Positions 1-9,219 of a stretch of 64,000 nucleotides of DNA are shown here, in pieces. Positions within the stretch are counted from its first letter, which is position 1; every line of letters starts with the position of its first letter. Both the position numbers and the translations under genes were made by a program. The stretch is from Falsihalocynthiibacter sp042445055 (lineage in GTDB: Bacteria; Pseudomonadota; Alphaproteobacteria; Rhodobacterales; Rhodobacteraceae), in contig NZ_CP170339.1 in NCBI RefSeq assembly GCF_042445055.1, positions 2,294,001 through 2,358,000 on the forward strand, given 5' to 3'. The notes under the pieces are model-generated. The model did no database searches. It was not told the origin of the DNA and saw only the letters and a program-made list of their open reading frames with translations.

Positions 1-28
1 GCCATACGCCGCGTTAATATGGAAGGGC

Positions 29-59
29 AAAAGAAAGGGCGCCCGATTATGGACGCCCT
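29..59 (-). terminator. Intrinsic terminator after degP
   Basis: A 6-bp GC-rich stem (AGGGCG at 36-41 with CGCCCT at 54-59) with a 12-nt loop is followed, read on the minus strand, by a T-rich tail at 29-35. It lies about 22 nt beyond the degP stop codon, the right place to end that transcript. Confidence 0.6.
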
Positions 60-81
60 AGAATGTTTTCTATCGACGGAC

Positions 82-1557
82 CTACGGCAGGTTCACCGCC
101 ATATAGCGTGGCTCTCCGTCGCGACGCACCAGAAGCAACAGCGATTTACGCCCCGCATCCTTCGCATCCGCGATCCGCTCTTCAAGGTCCGCAATCGTGT
201 TTACAGGTTGCTGTCCCGCTTCCGAGATCACGTCACTTGCGCGTAGGCCTTTCTCGAATGCCTCGCTTGTTTCGTCGATATTAAGAACAACAAGACCTTC
301 GGCGTTACTTGGCAAGCCCATTTCCTCGCGAAGTGTATCGTCGATTTCCATCAATGTGACCCCAAGGATCTCCTTCTCGGATGGTTCTGGCTCTGTAACG
401 TCAGGCTCTGCCTCTCCGCTACCTTCGGCGGTCTCGCGACGGCCAAGAGTGATTGCAAGTGTTTCTGCTTTACCATCACGGAAGATATTCATTGTAACAG
501 CTTTGCCGACCTCGGTTTCGCCGACCTGACGAACAAGCGCGCGCGTATCTTCGACTTCTACTCCATCAAAGGAAAGGATAACGTCGCCCGCTTTCACACC
601 CGCTTCCATCGCAGGGCCAGTGGGAACATCCGTGACCAAAGCGCCTCTCGCGCTTTCGAGTCCCAAGGCCTCTGCAACATCACTGTCGACATCCTGAATG
701 CGTACACCCAGCCAGCCGCGGCGGGTTTCACCGAACTCCTGAAGTTGATCAACGACCTTGCTAACGACGGCCGAAGACATCGAGAAACCGATTCCGATCG
801 AGCCGCCGTTGGGCGACAGAATGGCGGTATTTACACCGACAACTTCACCGTCAAGGTTGAACAGAGGACCACCAGAGTTGCCACGGTTAATTGCCGCGTC
901 GGTTTGAATATAGTCGTCGTAAGAGCCTGAAAGCGCACGATTACGCGCGGAAATCACCCCCACGGAAACAGAGAAACCCTGCCCCAGTGGATTCCCCATC
1001 GCCAATACCCAGTCGCCGACACGTGCTTTATCGCTATCGCCAAAGCTCACGAACGGGAGGGGCGTATCGCTCTCGACCTTCAGGACCGCGATATCAGTGT
1101 TTGGATCGCGACCGATCAAGCGCGCGGGCAATTCACCGCCCGAGAAAAACTCGACCATGATCTCATCCGCTCCGTCAATAACGTGGTTGTTCGTAACGAT
1201 AAAACCGTCAGGGGAAATCACAAAACCAGACCCGAGCGCAGCGCTACGCCGTGGGCGCGCACCTTCGTCACTGCGGCGATCTAGAAAATCACGAAAGAAA
1301 TCTTCGAACGGAGATCCATCAGGTACCACGGGGCCAGGAGCTGTGCGTTGCTCCACCGTGGTTGAGGTGGTGATGTTCACAACCGAGGGGCTGACTGACT
1401 CTGCCAAATCGGCAAAGCTGCTTGGCATACCCTGTGCAACGGCGACCATGCTTTGAAGCAGAAGCAGGAGCGAAGCCAGCGTTCCCATGAACTCCCACCG
1501 CAGCGAATTTCGCTTTTGATCCAAGTCGTTTTCAACTGAAATTGCCAAAGTTTTCAC
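82..1557 (-). CDS. degP: Periplasmic serine protease DegP/HtrA (Do family)
   Basis: Trypsin-like protease and chaperone that degrades misfolded envelope proteins. The triad is visible: His125 (in NNHVIDGAD), Asp155 (in NTDIAVLK) and Ser228 (in GNSGGPL). Two PDZ domains follow (about residues 280-370 and 395-490), as in DegP/DegQ. A hydrophobic signal segment (LASLLLLLQSMVAVAQ) sits at residues 27-42. Two starts are possible: a GTG at 1557 with AAGGGAG six bases before it (491 aa, unusually long region ahead of the signal), or an ATG at 1488 directly before the signal peptide (468 aa, GGGAG only 3 nt away). The GTG has the better ribosome site. It lies downstream of hflK-hflC on the same strand but is separated from them by an oppositely oriented gene. 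Confidence 0.96.
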   Translation of the reverse strand: MKTLAISVENDLDQKRNSLRWEFMGTLASLLLLLQSMVAVAQGMPSSFADLAESVSPSVVNITTSTTVEQRTAPGPVVPDGSPFEDFFRDFLDRRSDEGARPRRSAALGSGFVISPDGFIVTNNHVIDGADEIMVEFFSGGELPARLIGRDPNTDIAVLKVESDTPLPFVSFGDSDKARVGDWVLAMGNPLGQGFSVSVGVISARNRALSGSYDDYIQTDAAINRGNSGGPLFNLDGEVVGVNTAILSPNGGSIGIGFSMSSAVVSKVVDQLQEFGETRRGWLGVRIQDVDSDVAEALGLESARGALVTDVPTGPAMEAGVKAGDVILSFDGVEVEDTRALVRQVGETEVGKAVTMNIFRDGKAETLAITLGRRETAEGSGEAEPDVTEPEPSEKEILGVTLMEIDDTLREEMGLPSNAEGLVVLNIDETSEAFEKGLRASDVISEAGQQPVNTIADLEERIADAKDAGRKSLLLLVRRDGEPRYMAVNLP

Positions 1558-1843
1558 TTCTCGCTCCCTTGTTCCCTAATCATCCTCGGACGACTGTTAA
1601 TTTAGTGTTTAACGCCCATCACGATTATTCAACCGTTTATTGCACATCGGCGACACAAATGCCCGTGAAACCATCGTGACATCAGTAGAGATGAGATGAA
1701 AATGGCCGAGATCAAGGGGTAGCACGCCACCCTTTTTGAGAAGAATTCGACAAAACTGCCAGTCCCGCTCTACAATCACCGCAATTTACGAAAACTTAGT
1801 TATCCGACTGACTACGCAAACAGATTTATACAAGGAGATTACA

Positions 1844-2158
1844 ATGCCTCGCTTTATGCTCGCTTACCATGGGGGTGCACAGCCCAAGACGCCAGAAGAA
1901 GGGGCCGCGCATATGGAGCGCTACAAGAAATGGCTCGCCGATTTGGGCGATGCTGCGCTTGAGCCGGCCAACACGCTTCGCGGTCTACAGACCGTAACGG
2001 CGGATGGTGTAAATGACGGTGGGGTCGACAATCAGATGATGGGGTACACCGTCATTGAAGCCGACGATATGGCGGCCGCGATCACAATCGCCAAGGCGTG
2101 CCCGTTTGTTGAAATGGACACTGCCAAACTTGTTGTTGCCGAAATCGGCTCAATGTAG
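1844..2158 (+). CDS. YciI/DGPF-domain small protein
   Basis: A 104-residue protein of the YCII-related (DGPF domain) family: it opens with MPRFMLAYHGG and holds a ferredoxin-like alpha/beta fold. Members are small enzymes or accessory proteins of uncertain substrate. The ATG at 1844 is preceded by AAGGAG (1832-1837) at 6 nt, which decides the start over upstream in-frame codons. It is a single-gene unit lying between the oppositely oriented degP and hflC. The specific function is unknown. Confidence 0.85.
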   Translation: MPRFMLAYHGGAQPKTPEEGAAHMERYKKWLADLGDAALEPANTLRGLQTVTADGVNDGGVDNQMMGYTVIEADDMAAAITIAKACPFVEMDTAKLVVAEIGSM

Positions 2159-2166
2159 TTGCGCCA

Positions 2167-2199
2167 TAGAAAAGGGCCGACGCATCGCTGCACCGGCCC
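2167..2199 (-). terminator. Terminator of hflKC
   Basis: The stem GGGCCG (2174-2179) / CGGCCC (2194-2199) has a 14-nt loop. On the minus strand it is followed by TTTTCT, placing an intrinsic terminator 25 nt after the hflC stop. On the plus strand the tail is poor, so it may only weakly stop the YciI transcript. Confidence 0.6.
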
Positions 2200-2223
2200 A
2201 ATCTATTTGCATCAGATAACTGA

Positions 2224-3126
2224 TTATTCCGGCAATGCCGCAGGAGCCTTAGGGGCCTTCACGCCATCGGCGGAGCCGAGATACTTAAAGAAATCTCCAT
2301 CTGGCGAAAGCACAAACGAAGAGTTTCCTTCTTTGAACGCAAGCTCATATGCCGTAAGTGAGCGGTAGAATTCAAAAAATTCCTCGTCAGAACCATATGC
2401 CGAAGCAAAGATCCCGTTCCGTTTCGCGTCCGATTCACCGCGGATAATCTCGGCTTGGCGGTTCGCATCAGAAACAAGCTCAACAACAGTACGATCAGCA
2501 AGAGCGCGCACACGTTGCGCCGCCTCGTTACCACGTGCACGCTCGTCGGTCGCTTCACGCTCACGCTCTGCGCGCATACGATCAAAGGTTGCGCCTTGGT
2601 TGGCTTGTGGAAGGTCGGTGCGGATCAAACGCACGTCAATCACCTCAAGACCCAAAGTCCGCGCTTCGGTTACGGCACCCGCACGGATTTGCGACATAAG
2701 CGCCACACGATCCGCAGAGAGGATATCGTTAGATGTCACACCACCAAGAACTTCGCGGATTTCGGCAACAAGGATCGAGTCCAGACGCGCTTCACCGGCA
2801 CGCTCACCACCGGAACCAACAGCACGGCGGAAACGCTCTACGTCAGAAATGCGGTAACGCGCAAAGGCGTCAACGATCAAACGACGGTCATCCAGAGGCG
2901 TTACCTCAAGCGGCTCAACATCACGGCTAAGGATACGGTCATCATAGTATACGACTTCCTGAATCAGCGGGATTTTGAACGCAAGGCCCGGCTCTTCTTT
3001 GACGGCCTTAACCTGACCGAACTGAAGCACGAGTGCTTTCTCTTTTTCGTTCACGATAAAGATCGACGAATACGCCACGATAATCGCGACAAACAAGATT
3101 GGCAGAAGAATGGCAGATTTTTTCAT
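2224..3126 (-). CDS. hflC: Membrane protease modulator HflC
   Basis: SPFH/stomatin-domain protein that forms the HflKC cage around the FtsH protease in the inner membrane and controls access of membrane substrates. A single N-terminal membrane anchor (residues 5-26) is followed by the SPFH domain (about 25-200) and a charged coiled coil rich in Arg/Glu (FDRMRAEREREATDERARG). The 300-aa length is normal. The ATG overlaps the hflK stop by one base, so the two subunits are translationally coupled and probably made in equal amounts. Confidence 0.97.
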   Translation of the reverse strand: MKKSAILLPILFVAIIVAYSSIFIVNEKEKALVLQFGQVKAVKEEPGLAFKIPLIQEVVYYDDRILSRDVEPLEVTPLDDRRLIVDAFARYRISDVERFRRAVGSGGERAGEARLDSILVAEIREVLGGVTSNDILSADRVALMSQIRAGAVTEARTLGLEVIDVRLIRTDLPQANQGATFDRMRAEREREATDERARGNEAAQRVRALADRTVVELVSDANRQAEIIRGESDAKRNGIFASAYGSDEEFFEFYRSLTAYELAFKEGNSSFVLSPDGDFFKYLGSADGVKAPKAPAALPE

Positions 3127-4256
3127 TATTCTGTCCCTCCGGATTTACGCAATTCGTTGAGCGGAAGATACGGCACGACGCCCTGCCCGCTTGACTCGCT
3201 ATCGATGATGACTTTGTCGACACGTCCCAAAACGCGCTCCATTGTTTCAAGATATAGACGCTTGCGTGTAACTTCTGGCGCTTTCTCGAACTCTTCCAAA
3301 ATCGCGAGGAAGCGGCTGGCTTCACCCTCGGCTTGGTTCACAACCTGCGCACGGTAGGCTTCGGCTTGCTCGAGGACCTGAGCAGCCTCACCACGCGCGC
3401 CCGCAAGAACGCGGTTTGCATAGGCGTCGGCTTCTTTTTCAAGCTTGTCACGCTCTTGCGATGCGGCCTGAACGTCGCGGAAAGCGTCGATAACCTCGCT
3501 GGGCGGATCGGCTTTCTTGAAGTTCACACGCACCACGTTTAGGCCCGCGTCGTACTGATCCAAAGTGGATTGCACCAAGGCCTTCACGTTGTCGGCAATG
3601 ACACCACGGTCACGGTTCAGGATCGGTGACAGGTTCGATTGCGCAATAATTTCGCGCATCGCTGATTCCGAAACAGCCGCGATTGTCGGCTCGGGATCAC
3701 GAAGGTTGAACAGATAGTTCGCAGGATCGTTGATGTTCCAGACGACCTGGAAATCAATATCTACGATATTTTCATCGCCTGTAAGCATCAGACCATCGCG
3801 TGCACCATTGCCGATCTCGACAATACGCTCGCGCGAAACGGTCACGATCTCTTTGGTAACAAAAGGCCAAGGCGCAAAGTTCAAGCCAGGCTCGCCCGTT
3901 TGGGAATATTTCCCGAGGAACAGCTCAACTGATTGCTCTTCCGGCTTTACGGAATAGAACGATGCAAACGCCCAAAGGCCAACAGCAACAAGCCCGCCAA
4001 TCGCCAAAGTCGATTTATTGAACTTCGGTCCCTGACCACCGCCAGAACCATTTGTACCACGACCAGTACCGCCGCCCTTGCCGCCCATCAAAACACGAAG
4101 CTGCTCTTGGCCCTTTTTGACCAGATCATCGATTTCGGGAATTTGGGGACCGTCTTGTCCGGGTTTGCGGCCACCGCCACCAGTGGGGCGATTGTCTTTG
4201 TCGCCACCCTTGTTGCCGCCACCGCCGCCCCAAGGGCCGCCATTGTTACCAGCCAT
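3126..4256 (-). CDS. hflK: FtsH protease activity modulator HflK
   Basis: Partner of HflC in the HflKC complex that encloses FtsH. The first 80 residues are very Gly/Asn-rich and probably disordered on the cytoplasmic side, as in HflK. A membrane helix lies at about 83-101, then the SPFH domain and a coiled coil (residues 105-350). It is first in the hflK-hflC operon; the 80 nt upstream separate it from gor, which reads the same way. Confidence 0.97.
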   Translation of the reverse strand: MAGNNGGPWGGGGGNKGGDKDNRPTGGGGRKPGQDGPQIPEIDDLVKKGQEQLRVLMGGKGGGTGRGTNGSGGGQGPKFNKSTLAIGGLVAVGLWAFASFYSVKPEEQSVELFLGKYSQTGEPGLNFAPWPFVTKEIVTVSRERIVEIGNGARDGLMLTGDENIVDIDFQVVWNINDPANYLFNLRDPEPTIAAVSESAMREIIAQSNLSPILNRDRGVIADNVKALVQSTLDQYDAGLNVVRVNFKKADPPSEVIDAFRDVQAASQERDKLEKEADAYANRVLAGARGEAAQVLEQAEAYRAQVVNQAEGEASRFLAILEEFEKAPEVTRKRLYLETMERVLGRVDKVIIDSESSGQGVVPYLPLNELRKSGGTE

Positions 4257-4336
4257 ATATAGCTTCCTAACGTCTGAGTTTAACTTTTCTAACTACTTAG
4301 ATGCGCGTTTTAACGAAAATTGCAAGCCAACGCCAC

Positions 4337-5707
4337 CTATGAGGTGCCCTTAACCACGCGGGTTGGAGATTTCATCGTCACCAATTCCTCGGCCATCACG
4401 GGGTGAACGGCGCACGTGCGATCAAAGTCTTCTTTGGTTGCGCCCATTTTCACTGCGATCCCTGCGAGCTGGATCATCTCTCCTGCTCCTGGCGCGACGA
4501 TGTGACACCCCAAAACCTTACGGGTCTCAACCGAGACAATAAGCTTCATGAAGACTTTATCCTCACGCCCCGCAAAGAGCGTATTCATCGGACGGAAGCT
4601 GGTTGTGTAAACCTCGACATCGCCCGTCGTGGCCGCTTCTTCCTCGGTCATGCCGACTGTGCCGAATTCGGGTTGAGTAAAGACGGCGGAAGCCACCAGA
4701 TCGTGATCGGGTTTGGTTGGGTTGCCGTGGAAGACCGTATCCACAAATGCCGCACCCTCTCGAATGGCAACAGGCGTCAGGTTAATGCGATTGGTTACGT
4801 CCCCAACGGCATAGATCGAAGGGATGTTGGTTTGGGAATAGTCGTCAACGACGATTTCACCTTTAGAGCCAACCTCAACGCCAGCCGCCTCAAGTCCCAG
4901 TCCGCTCGTGTTGGGCGCGCGGCCCGTGGCGAACATAACTTGGTCAAACAGGGTCACTTCGCCGCTCGTTGCGGTTACCTGAAGGCCTGCTTCTGTCTCT
5001 TTGATTTTACTTACGTTTTCGCCAAGCTTGAGGTTTACGCCCTTCTCAACCATCGCAGCGGAAATGAAGTCTGTCGACTCGCGGTCAAACCCGCGCAGGA
5101 TTTGCTCGCCGCGATAGAATTGCGTGACCTCTACGCCCATTCCTTGAAGGATGCAGGCGAACTCGCAGGCGATGAATCCGCCACCGACAATCAGGATCGA
5201 CTTAGGCAGTGCGTCCCAGAGGAACACTTCGTTCGACGTAATCGCAAGCTCTGCACCTTCGATATCAGGCACCGAAGGACGTCCGCCAACCGCCACGAGG
5301 ATATGCTTGGCGGTGAAGGTCTCTCCTGTCGAGAGCTTGACGGTATGTGCATCCACCATCTCGGCGCGGGCATGGAAACGCTCGACGTTATTGTTGTCGA
5401 GAATGTTGCCGTATATTCCTTCTAGCCGATCCAGTTCCTGCCGAAGCTTTGGGTGGAACTCCTGCCAGTTGAACGCGCCAATCTTGGCGTCCCAACCATA
5501 ACTCGCGGCATCCTCTACCTGATCTTTGAACGCGCTCGCGAAAACCATCAGTTTCTTGGGAACACATCCGCGAATAACGCAGGTACCGCCCAGACGATAT
5601 TCCTCGGCCAACGCAACGCGGGCCTTGCCCTCGGTGGACGCCAATCGCGCCGCGCGTACACCGCCGCTACCGCCACCGATAACGAAAAGGTCATAGTCAA
5701 AGGTCAT
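4337..5707 (-). CDS. gor: Glutathione-disulfide reductase
   Basis: NADPH-dependent flavoprotein that regenerates GSH from GSSG in the cytoplasm. The FAD motif GGGSGG is at residues 11-16, the redox-active disulfide is Cys43/Cys48 in GGTCVIRGCVPKK, and a second dinucleotide fold GGGFIACEFA starts at 174. Arg198 and Arg204 stand where NADPH-using reductases bind the 2'-phosphate. The C-terminal HPVMAEE (His435) supplies the general base of the partner subunit. A GAGGA ribosome site precedes the ATG, which starts 3 nt after the rpiA stop, so the two genes form an operon. Confidence 0.96.
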   Translation of the reverse strand: MTFDYDLFVIGGGSGGVRAARLASTEGKARVALAEEYRLGGTCVIRGCVPKKLMVFASAFKDQVEDAASYGWDAKIGAFNWQEFHPKLRQELDRLEGIYGNILDNNNVERFHARAEMVDAHTVKLSTGETFTAKHILVAVGGRPSVPDIEGAELAITSNEVFLWDALPKSILIVGGGFIACEFACILQGMGVEVTQFYRGEQILRGFDRESTDFISAAMVEKGVNLKLGENVSKIKETEAGLQVTATSGEVTLFDQVMFATGRAPNTSGLGLEAAGVEVGSKGEIVVDDYSQTNIPSIYAVGDVTNRINLTPVAIREGAAFVDTVFHGNPTKPDHDLVASAVFTQPEFGTVGMTEEEAATTGDVEVYTTSFRPMNTLFAGREDKVFMKLIVSVETRKVLGCHIVAPGAGEMIQLAGIAVKMGATKEDFDRTCAVHPVMAEELVTMKSPTRVVKGTS

Positions 5708-5710
5708 AGA

Positions 5711-6499
5711 TCAGTCCTCTAAATCAGCAAAGAGGTTGTCGCTGTCCACAAAATCGAACTGCGATTCCTCGACAGTTCCGTTATTTATGTCGCGGACCTC
5801 GACCTTTCCATCCCCAAAGCCGATCACAACTGTGTCACAAATATCGACGAACAGCCCATTTTCCACCACGCCCGGAATTTGGTTGAGCACATACCCAAGC
5901 TGGTGCGGGTCTGCGATCCGCTTGAGATGCAGATCAAGGATATAGTTGCCCTCATCCGTGATGTACGCGGACTCGCCGTTCATTCGCAGGCTTGTTTCAC
6001 GGCCCAGGACATCCATTCCAACCAACGTTTCTTCGACAAGCGCCTTGCTGGTTTTCCAACCAAACGGGATAACTTCTACGGGTAGAGGAAATGCGCCAAG
6101 TGTTTCAACCTGTTTGGAAATATCGGCAATCACAACCATCCGGTCACTAGCTGTTGCGACGATCTTCTCTTGCAGCAATGCGCCACCGCCACCTTTGATC
6201 AGGTTCAGATGTGCATCATACTCGTCGGCACCGTCGATAGTGATATCGAGCCATTTTGCTTCGTCCAAGGAAACAACCTTGATACCCTCGTCGCGCGCAA
6301 GCTCCGCAGTGCGTGTTGACGTTGGCACGGCCGTGATATTCAGCCCCTCTTCCCGAACCAGTTCCCCCAAACAGCGAACCATCCACGCGGCGGTTGAACC
6401 CGTGCCCATCCCAACGCGCATTCCGTCCTCGACGAAATCAACGGCGCGCTTCGCGGCAACGAATTTGGCTTTATCAATCGGGGAAAGTTCTCCGGACAT
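5711..6499 (-). CDS. rpiA: Ribose-5-phosphate isomerase A
   Basis: Interconverts ribose 5-phosphate and ribulose 5-phosphate in the non-oxidative pentose phosphate pathway. The phosphate loop GTGSTA, the acidic motif DGADE and the lysine motif KGGGGAL of the RpiA family are all present. 262 aa, slightly longer than the E. coli enzyme because of an acidic C-terminal tail. A GAGGAG site precedes the ATG. It leads a two-gene unit with gor: pentose phosphate flux and glutathione reduction are both linked to NADPH. Confidence 0.97.
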   Translation of the reverse strand: MSGELSPIDKAKFVAAKRAVDFVEDGMRVGMGTGSTAAWMVRCLGELVREEGLNITAVPTSTRTAELARDEGIKVVSLDEAKWLDITIDGADEYDAHLNLIKGGGGALLQEKIVATASDRMVVIADISKQVETLGAFPLPVEVIPFGWKTSKALVEETLVGMDVLGRETSLRMNGESAYITDEGNYILDLHLKRIADPHQLGYVLNQIPGVVENGLFVDICDTVVIGFGDGKVEVRDINNGTVEESQFDFVDSDNLFADLED

Positions 6500-6673
6500 A
6501 ATACGACTCCTCTTGCGTTGCTGCGGTTATACGCAACCTCAAGCGGCACGGCGAGGGGCAATTATCGAAAAAACGTATAGGTTTCGCCGCGTTTCACGTT
6601 CGAGGGGTCGTATGTGGTCTTGCGTGCCACCCTTAGCCGTGTTTCCTATAGGAAACTTTTGCAAGAGGCCCAG

Positions 6674-8047
6674 ATGTTCCTTTCCGTATTCGAGATGTTC
6701 AAAATTGGCGTTGGTCCAAGCTCCAGCCACACAATGGGGCCGATGGTGGCAGCAGCGCGCTTCTTGGAGCGTCTGCGCAAATCTCCATTCAACGCGCATG
6801 GCTTACGTGCCTCGCTTCATGGATCGCTTGCGTTTACGGGTGTCGGACACGCAACAGATCGGGCGACAATTCTGGGGTTGGCTGGCTTTACGCCAGAAAC
6901 CTATGACGCAAAGGCGGCCGAAACCACCCTTGCCGATATCGAAAAAGAGGGTGTCGTGCGCCCAGTGGATTTGCCGGTGCTTCAGTTTGCACCCAAGTCC
7001 GACCTGAAATTCGACTATGACCACACGCTTTCCGGCCATGCGAACGGAATGATCCTGATGGCGACTGATGCCCAAGGTGATGTGATCCTTCAGGAAACGT
7101 ACTACTCCATAGGCGGCGGATTTGTGATGACCGAGAGCGAACTTGCCGCAGGCAAGAACACCGATCCGGGCGCCCCGATCCCCTTTCCGTTCCACTCCGC
7201 TCAAGAGATGCTAGAGATGTGCAAGAGTTCGGGGAAATCCATTGCCGACCTGAAGCGCGCCAATGAATATGCCCGCGCGACCTCCAAAGACCTAGATCGT
7301 GACATCCTAACGATTTGGGAAGTCATGAACGCATGCATCAATCGCGGCCTCGAACATGACGGCACCCTTCCGGGCGGGCTGAACGTTCGTCGTCGCGCCA
7401 AGTCAATTCACGATAGCTTAATCGCAGAACGCGGCCTGAACATCACTGCTCCCCATACGATTAACGACTGGATGAGTTGCTATGCGATGGCCGTCAACGA
7501 AGAGAACGCAGCGGGCGGACAGGTCGTCACGGCCCCTACCAACGGGGCGGCGGGGGTCTTGCCCGCGACGCTACGCTATTGGCTTGATTTCGTACCGGGC
7601 GCCACGGCGGAACGCATTCCCGAATTCCTTCTAACCGCCGCAGCGATTGGCGGATTGGTAAAGCACAATGCCTCGATTTCTGGCGCGGAATGTGGATGTC
7701 AGGCCGAAGTCGGATCGGCGGCCGCTATGGCAGCAGCGGGCCTTACGGCCGTGCTTGGTGGCTCGCCCGAGCATATCGAAAATGCCGCCGAAATCGCGCT
7801 GGAGCATCACCTAGGGATGACCTGCGATCCCGTTAAGGGGCTCGTGCAAGTCCCCTGCATCGAACGCAATGGGCTTGGCGCGATCAAGGCGGTCTCTGCG
7901 GCCTCGCTTGCGTTGCGGGGCGATGGGAAGCACCTTGTTCCGCTCGACTCGGTCATCGAAACGATGCGCCAAACGGGCGAGGATATGCATGAGAAATACA
8001 AGGAAACCTCGCTCGGAGGGCTGGCGGTGAACGTACCCAACTGCTGA
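6674..8047 (+). CDS. sdaA: Iron-sulfur L-serine dehydratase (single chain)
   Basis: Deaminates L-serine to pyruvate and ammonia using a [4Fe-4S] cluster. 457 aa with the N-terminal regulatory half (GVGPSSSHTMGPM near residue 15) and the C-terminal catalytic half fused, as in the single-chain enzymes. Cluster-type cysteines are Cys342 (AECGCQ), Cys384 (MTCDP) and Cys395 (VPCIE). The last residue is Cys457; in the Legionella enzyme the matching terminal Cys reaches the cluster as a built-in inhibitor. The ATG at 6674 starts the MFLSVFEMFK family N terminus; an in-frame upstream extension has no family match. Confidence 0.95.
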   Translation: MFLSVFEMFKIGVGPSSSHTMGPMVAAARFLERLRKSPFNAHGLRASLHGSLAFTGVGHATDRATILGLAGFTPETYDAKAAETTLADIEKEGVVRPVDLPVLQFAPKSDLKFDYDHTLSGHANGMILMATDAQGDVILQETYYSIGGGFVMTESELAAGKNTDPGAPIPFPFHSAQEMLEMCKSSGKSIADLKRANEYARATSKDLDRDILTIWEVMNACINRGLEHDGTLPGGLNVRRRAKSIHDSLIAERGLNITAPHTINDWMSCYAMAVNEENAAGGQVVTAPTNGAAGVLPATLRYWLDFVPGATAERIPEFLLTAAAIGGLVKHNASISGAECGCQAEVGSAAAMAAAGLTAVLGGSPEHIENAAEIALEHHLGMTCDPVKGLVQVPCIERNGLGAIKAVSAASLALRGDGKHLVPLDSVIETMRQTGEDMHEKYKETSLGGLAVNVPNC

Positions 8048-8049
8048 TG

Positions 8050-8649
8050 CTATAGCTCCGCCCGCAAGACAGGAATTACAGAAAGCAACAACAGCAACGC
8101 CATACCGCCGTTAAATATCCGCATACGGGTCGGATTGGTTAACACACGTTGCATCTGAACACCCAAGATCGCCCATAGGCTTACGGACGGAAGGTTAACA
8201 CAGCCAAACACCAACCCCACCAAAAGCACCGAAGCGACGCTTTGATCGACGGCGTAAAGCGACATTGCCGAGATCGCCATACCGATGGCCTTGGGGTTCA
8301 CCCATTGAAACAGCACCGCTTGATAAAAACGCATCGGCGTTCCCTTGGCTTGTTGGGCCTTGGGAGGCGCGGCAGTCGCGATTTTGTAAGCGAGGAACGC
8401 CATATAGAGTGCTGCGGCGACCTTTAAGATGATCAAAGCGGCGGGAACCAATTCAAACACCTGCATCAATCCAAGGCCCAGCAGGATCGCCATAAACACA
8501 AACCCCAGCCCGATGCCCAACATATGTGGCACGGACCGCCAAAGCCCGAAGTTCGCACCAGAAGCCATAAGCATCAGATTGTTCGGCCCCGGAGTAACCG
8601 ACATAACGAAGGCGAAGACAGCCAGATGTTTCATATTCTCTATATCCAT
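8050..8649 (-). CDS. LysE/RhtB-family amino acid exporter
   Basis: Inner-membrane exporter of the LysE superfamily with about six hydrophobic segments and the conserved TPGPNN motif near its N terminus. The start at 8649 (MDIENMKH) leaves 18 residues before TPGPNN, as in other family members; an ATG at 8634 is also possible. It is transcribed divergently from an Lrp-type regulator, which commonly controls such exporters when the substrate amino acid accumulates. The substrate itself cannot be read from the sequence. Its stop lies 2 nt from the sdaA stop. Confidence 0.92.
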   Translation of the reverse strand: MDIENMKHLAVFAFVMSVTPGPNNLMLMASGANFGLWRSVPHMLGIGLGFVFMAILLGLGLMQVFELVPAALIILKVAAALYMAFLAYKIATAAPPKAQQAKGTPMRFYQAVLFQWVNPKAIGMAISAMSLYAVDQSVASVLLVGLVFGCVNLPSVSLWAILGVQMQRVLTNPTRMRIFNGGMALLLLLSVIPVLRAEL

Positions 8650-8721
8650 GCGCAACTTATTGCACATCACCAACCGAATATGGTTGCCAATATCGCAAGA
8701 TTGGCAAATTATTCACAACTT

Positions 8722-9174
8722 ATGAGCATCATTGACCAAACAAACCAAAAAATATTGCGCGAACTATCTATCAACGGACGCATAAGCAACATCGACCTTG
8801 CCCAAAAGATCGGTCTTTCGCCCAGTGCCTGCCTGCGCCGCGTACAAGACCTCGAACGGCGCGGCGTCATCACGGGGTATCGCGCCACGATTGACCCGAC
8901 CGCTATGGGCGCGGGTTTTACGGCCTATATCGGCGTTGGCCTCTCTGATCATTCCAAAGCGAGTCAGGAAGCGTTCGAGCGCGGCATCTCTGCCGTTCCC
9001 GAGGTACGCGAATGCCATAACGTAACAGGGACGATCGAGTATCTGCTAAGGGTCGAGACCAAAGACCTAGCGAGCTATAAACAGCTGCATACCGACAAGT
9101 TGGGCACCCTACCCCAAGTGCACGCCATTACGACCTATGTTGTCATCGGCTCTCCCAAAGATGACCGCGCATAA
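8722..9174 (+). CDS. Lrp/AsnC family transcriptional regulator
   Basis: A 150-residue regulator: N-terminal AsnC-type helix-turn-helix (residues 4-60, with IDLAQKIGLSPSACLRRVQDLE) and a C-terminal ligand-binding RAM domain (about 65-145). The ATG at 8722 gives the standard MSIIDQTNQKIL start. It sits head to head with the lysE-like gene across 72 bp, so it most likely activates that exporter in response to an amino acid and controls itself. Confidence 0.94.
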   Translation: MSIIDQTNQKILRELSINGRISNIDLAQKIGLSPSACLRRVQDLERRGVITGYRATIDPTAMGAGFTAYIGVGLSDHSKASQEAFERGISAVPEVRECHNVTGTIEYLLRVETKDLASYKQLHTDKLGTLPQVHAITTYVVIGSPKDDRA

Positions 9175-9219
9175 CGGTTGGGCTGGTATCGGTCCCAGAA
9201 TCGGATAATAAGCGATGGC

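Noticed and set aside
4403..5425. 340-codon plus-strand frame opposite gor
   Set aside because: The minus strand encodes an intact glutathione reductase through the whole stretch; the opposite frame has a non-protein-like composition.
5946..7007. 353-codon plus-strand frame spanning rpiA and the start of sdaA
   Set aside because: It crosses the divergent promoter region and is in a different frame from sdaA; both real genes are secure.
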